DNA of 64,000 bases from Campylobacterales bacterium. GTDB lineage: Bacteria; Campylobacterota; Campylobacteria; Campylobacterales; Sulfurospirillaceae. Positions 61,235 through 64,000 of the stretch are shown here, in pieces. Position 1 is the stretch's first letter. Every line of letters starts with the position of its first letter. The stretch covers positions 124,001 to 188,000 of the forward strand of contig JAFGFU010000013.1 of assembly GCA_016930915.1 (NCBI GenBank), in the 5' to 3' direction. The translations under genes were made by a program, and so were the position numbers. Below the pieces are notes generated by a model. That model was not told where the DNA came from. It saw only the letters and a list, made by a program, of their open reading frames with translations, and searched no databases.

Positions 61235-62449
61235 TTATTTGACTTCGAAAGTCTCTTCAGGTTTCATCTCAATAATTTTCCAAGGAAGCCCTTGAACATT
61301 GAGCTCATCCATAAACGGTTTGGCGTCGAATTGTTCCATGTTGAACACACCTTTGCCACTCCATTTGCCCTCTAACATCATCTTAGCGCCAATCATCGCA
61401 GGTACACCTGTGGTGTAACTGACCGCTTGAGCACCCGTTTCACGGTAACACTCTTGGTGGTCACAGACATTGTAGATATAGATTTTGCGTTTTTTGCCAT
61501 CTTTTAGACCTTCAAAAACACAGCCAATATTGGTAAAACCAACGGTTCGTGGGCCCAAACTTGCAGGGTCTGGGAGCAAAGTTTTGAGAAATTCCATCGG
61601 AACGATTTTCATGCCCTTGTGTTCGACTTCATCAATGCGAAGCATGCCCACGTTTTCCAAACATTTCATATGGGTCAGATAACTTTGTCCAAAGGTCATA
61701 AAAAAGCGAATACGCTTCAAGCCTTTAATGTTTAAAACAAGGGATTCTAACTCTTCGTGGTAGAGCAAATAACTGTCTTTTGGCCCAACTTCTGGGTAAT
61801 CCCACACCATTTTCACAGACACAGGCTCTGTTTCTATCCACTCACCATTCTCCCAGTATCTTCCTTTTGAGCTTACTTCTCGAAGATTTATCTCTGGGTT
61901 GAAATTGGTCGCAAACGCATAGCCATGATCCCCTGCGTTACAATCTAAAATGTCGATGCTCTCGATGCTGTCAAAAAGGTATTGCTGTGCGTAGGCACAA
62001 AAAACATTCGTAACACCTGGATCAAATCCACTGCCCAAAAGTGCCATAATACCCGCATCTTTAAAAGCTTTATCTCGTGCCCATTGCTCTTTATACTCAA
62101 ATTTTGCCAAGTCGGGATGCTCATAGTTTGCGGTATCAAGGTAAGGCACTTTTGTTTTTACACACGCATCCATGATGGTCAAATCTTGATATGGAAGTGC
62201 GATGTTTAGCACGAGTGCTGGCTTTACTTGTTCAATCAATGCGACCAGTGCGTCCACATCGTCCGCATCAATCGCTGCGGTTTCAATGTTTACATGTAAA
62301 GACTCTTTAATCTCCGCTGCGATTTGGTCGCACTTTGATTTGGTTCTGCTTGCTAAGACGATTTTTGAAAACACGCCACTGTTCATTGCGCATTTTTTAG
62401 TGACCACACGGCTCACGCCGCCCGCACCAATAATTAATACTGTTGCCAT
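61235..62449 (-). CDS. Carboxynorspermidine synthase/dehydrogenase (saccharopine dehydrogenase family)
   Basis: 404 residues from ATG 62449 (AAAAGGA site); an in-frame ATG 7 codons upstream lacks one. NAD(P) motif IIGAGGVSRVV at the N-terminus, then LASRTKSKCDQIAAEI, LLGSGFDPGVTNVF, YPEVGPKDSYLLYHEE. This is the CASDH type that condenses aspartate semialdehyde with a diamine to the carboxy-polyamine, the substrate of NspC. One palindrome (62289) is read as LHVN. Confidence 0.9.
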   Translation of the reverse strand: MATVLIIGAGGVSRVVTKKCAMNSGVFSKIVLASRTKSKCDQIAAEIKESLHVNIETAAIDADDVDALVALIEQVKPALVLNIALPYQDLTIMDACVKTKVPYLDTANYEHPDLAKFEYKEQWARDKAFKDAGIMALLGSGFDPGVTNVFCAYAQQYLFDSIESIDILDCNAGDHGYAFATNFNPEINLREVSSKGRYWENGEWIETEPVSVKMVWDYPEVGPKDSYLLYHEELESLVLNIKGLKRIRFFMTFGQSYLTHMKCLENVGMLRIDEVEHKGMKIVPMEFLKTLLPDPASLGPRTVGFTNIGCVFEGLKDGKKRKIYIYNVCDHQECYRETGAQAVSYTTGVPAMIGAKMMLEGKWSGKGVFNMEQFDAKPFMDELNVQGLPWKIIEMKPEETFEVK

Positions 62450-62548
62450 GATTTTCCTTTTAGGTTTCATTATGAGGCTTCTTTAATAAAAGCTATGCAC
62501 CATAGCCATTATCAAAAAAGCCTATTATATGTCTTGTTTATTACTGTT

Positions 62549-63139
62549 TTATTTCAAAGAGTTTATGACGATGTGCGCTAACTCCAACGCTCGTGCACGG
62601 TGCGAAAAGGTTTTTTTCACGCTCTCGTCCAATTCACCTAGCGTTTTATCATAGCCGTAGGGCATAAACATCGGGTCATACCCAAAGCCGTTATTACCTC
62701 TAGCTTCTGTTATTACATTGCCATGCATCCAGCCATGCACACAAAATTCACCCTTAGCACATACAAGAGCAATTGCTGCGGTGTAAAATGCGGGTGTTTT
62801 TGCTACACCTTTTTCTTTCAAAGTTGCAATGAGTTTGTTTAAATTTGCTTCTGAAGTAGCTCCCACGCCCGCATAACGAGCACTGTAAATACCAGGTGTT
62901 CCACCGAGTATGGGCACGCTAATGCCACTATCATCACTCAGCACCATAGCGTTTTTATCGCTCAGTTTTTCATACACGGCACGTGCTTTTATCAGCGCAT
63001 TTTCTTTAAACGTAACTCCCGTCTCTTCAATTTCAAAAGGCTCCATAATATCGCTGTATGCCACCACTTCATACTCGCTAATCCACGAGCGAAACTCTTT
63101 AACTTTGCCTTGATTGGACGTAGCTAATACAATTCTCAA
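62549..63139 (-). CDS. rdgB: RdgB/HAM1 non-canonical purine NTP pyrophosphatase
   Basis: 196 residues: [10 protein letters not shown] at the N-terminus, [23 protein letters not shown] and NGFGYDPMF, the ITPase signature. It removes dITP, dXTP and ITP from the nucleotide pool. 48 bp from the MltA gene on the same strand. Confidence 0.95.
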   Translation of the reverse strand: MRIVLATSNQGKVKEFRSWISEYEVVAYSDIMEPFEIEETGVTFKENALIKARAVYEKLSDKNAMVLSDDSGISVPILGGTPGIYSARYAGVGATSEANLNKLIATLKEKGVAKTPAFYTAAIALVCAKGEFCVHGWMHGNVITEARGNNGFGYDPMFMPYGYDKTLGELDESVKKTFSHRARALELAHIVINSLK

Positions 63140-63187
63140 CGCTCATTCCCCCTGCTTATATACGCTTTTATTCTATCCATTTTTTGT

Positions 63188-64000
63188 TTAAAACTTCGGC
63201 TCCATAATCCACACTTCCAATGGCGCTTTAAGCTCACCAGCAACCCATTTGGCTCGTTCCCCATATCCCATAAACATATCCGCACGGTTTGGCCCCTTAA
63301 TCGCCCCACCCGTGTCTTGCGCAAAAACAAACTTTTCAACCTTATACTGAGGCGATTCACTCTTAAGTGCTAAAAGTGAGCCTAGAGGAATAAATGCTCT
63401 ATCCACTGCCACAGAACGCTCAGGCGTTAACACAACGCCCAAACTTCCCGTTGCTTTTTGCTCCATTTTGCGAAAGAAGACATAACTAGGGTTGGTATTT
63501 AAAAGTTCATCGATTTTAGAAGGATGCGCCTCAAGCCACGCTTTAATTTTCTGCATGGAGACCTCTTCAGGAGTTGCAAAAATTCCTCTATTGACCATCT
63601 CTCGTCCGAGTGATTTATACTTATGTCCGTTACTATCGGCGTAGCCTATAAACATCACTCGTCCATCTTCAAGCTCTACTCTGCCTGAGCCTTGTACTTC
63701 CATAAAAAAGAGATCTATTTTATCATCTACATAACACAAAATCTCTGCTTTCATCTTATGCTTGGCAATTTCTGCTCTCGTAAAATAAGGAACAACTTTC
63801 CCTTTTACTGAGCGCCCACGCATTTTTGCGTCATTTTCACCTACAATTTTAATCAAATCTTTGGGTTTGCCATAAACAGGATAAGCAAAGCGTTTACTCT
63901 TTTTCATACTTCCATGCAAAAGTGGTTCATAATAACCTGTAAGCATAGAGCGTTGCTCGTTGGGCTCAACCTTTTTAAGTACAAAAGCGTTTTGAAAAAA
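63188..64000 (-). CDS. MltA-family lytic transglycosylase, 5' end cut by window edge
   Basis: The frame is open up to base 64000, so at least 270 residues are present. The MltA and 3D-domain motifs are clear: LTGYYEPLLHGS, DLFFMEVQGSGRVEL, GYADSNGHKY, GSLGVVLTPERSVAVDRAFIPLGS and AQDTGGAIKGPNRADMFMGYG with the catalytic Asp region. It cleaves peptidoglycan to anhydro-muropeptides. The lipoprotein signal lies outside the window. Confidence 0.9.
   Translation of the reverse strand, partial: FFQNAFVLKKVEPNEQRSMLTGYYEPLLHGSMKKSKRFAYPVYGKPKDLIKIVGENDAKMRGRSVKGKVVPYFTRAEIAKHKMKAEILCYVDDKIDLFFMEVQGSGRVELEDGRVMFIGYADSNGHKYKSLGREMVNRGIFATPEEVSMQKIKAWLEAHPSKIDELLNTNPSYVFFRKMEQKATGSLGVVLTPERSVAVDRAFIPLGSLLALKSESPQYKVEKFVFAQDTGGAIKGPNRADMFMGYGERAKWVAGELKAPLEVWIMEPKF

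Larger units (their letters stand above)
292..62300. repeat. Iterated palindrome TTTACATGTAAA (core TACATGTA), at least 43 copies
   Basis: Copies of the 8-base core found by eye start at or near: 293, 1889, 2143, 2248, 2719, 4284, 8615, 8638, 11078, 11914, 15448, 15799, 17424, 17503, 20854, 21735, 22309, 25219, 27142, 29721, 30487, 32514, 32535, 34313, 35090, 35486, 39255, 41563, 43954, 46446, 46492, 47512, 49457, 50518, 51646, 51920, 55395, 57303, 57550, 60982, 61178, 61210, 62291. About 23 have the complete 12 bases. My estimate from about 60% AT is roughly 2 chance copies of the core and far below 1 of the full 12-mer. They lie in genes and in spacers, on average every 1.5 kb. Confidence 0.9.

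Noticed and set aside
292-62300. TTTACATGTAAA as an operator of a single transcription factor
   Set aside because: Most copies are deep inside coding regions, in many unrelated genes and far from starts; a classical regulon would be concentrated in promoters.
292-62300. Shared tetrapeptide LHVK as a protein motif
   Set aside because: It coincides with the DNA palindrome every time checked and is replaced by TCK when the palindrome is in another frame, so it is a consequence of the DNA motif.
1-64000. CRISPR array, insertion sequences, phage genes, rRNA or tRNA genes
   Set aside because: No spacer-repeat array, transposase, integrase or recognisable tRNA/rRNA was seen. In particular no selC (tRNA-Sec) is next to selAB.

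Overview
The window looks like a chromosomal segment of a Campylobacterota (Epsilonproteobacteria) genome, most likely Sulfurospirillum or a close relative. This is inferred from gene content: a Wolinella-type periplasmic flavoprotein reductase with multihaem cytochromes, the carboxynorspermidine route to spermidine, selA-selB, ArsRS-like two-component systems, AT-rich DNA and tight ATGA-overlapped operons. No database search was possible, so taxonomy is an inference.

Layout. (1) 1-4.3 kb: the end of a sensor kinase, a response regulator, then selA and selB. (2) 4.5-12 kb: an anaerobic respiration locus with a Tat-exported flavoprotein reductase, a tetrahaem cytochrome, a NapC/NrfH-type quinol dehydrogenase, a porin and an OmpR-like regulator without the phosphoacceptor Asp, followed by a second copy of flavoprotein plus Asp-less regulator. 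(3) 12-16 kb: a DsbC-like protein, a PAS protein and an OmpR/kinase pair. (4) 16-41.5 kb: a large aryl polyene plus dialkylresorcinol (flexirubin-type) gene cluster. The plus arm makes, loads and exports the aryl polyene (aromatic amino acid lyase, AMP ligase, ketoreductase, dehydratase, ACP, ketosynthase pair, glycosyl- and acyltransferase, MMPL exporter, LolA-like carrier, ABC transporter). The minus arm carries a second ACP/ketosynthase/dehydratase set plus DarA, DarB, a BtrH-like acyltransferase and a flavodoxin-ferredoxin. (5) 41.8-50.4 kb: a DEAD-box helicase, MerP/MerT-like proteins, a Tat-exported transglutaminase, an orphan adenine methyltransferase, a second ArsRS-like pair next to an EF-hand protein, and a RhuM/ORF6N-PLD protein. 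(6) 50.5-57.3 kb: an unrecognised operon (polytopic membrane protein, Tat-exported metallo-beta-lactamase-fold protein, long COG0523 GTPase) behind its own two-component system. (7) 57.3-64 kb: carboxynorspermidine decarboxylase and dehydrogenase, a chemoreceptor, an SDR, an RdgB-type NTPase and a truncated MltA.

The most unusual feature is not a gene. The palindrome TTTACATGTAAA (core TACATGTA) occurs at least 43 times, spread through genes and spacers on the whole window, in two reading frames and at the heart of several perfect hairpins. It behaves like the highly iterated palindromes (HIP1) of cyanobacteria.

Regulatory signals are also visible. A 17-bp element sits at the same distance before both flavoprotein genes. 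11-bp-phased direct repeats precede the EF-hand gene and its neighbouring regulator gene. A 4-repeat array with 11/33/11-bp spacing precedes the membrane protein/MBL/GTPase operon.
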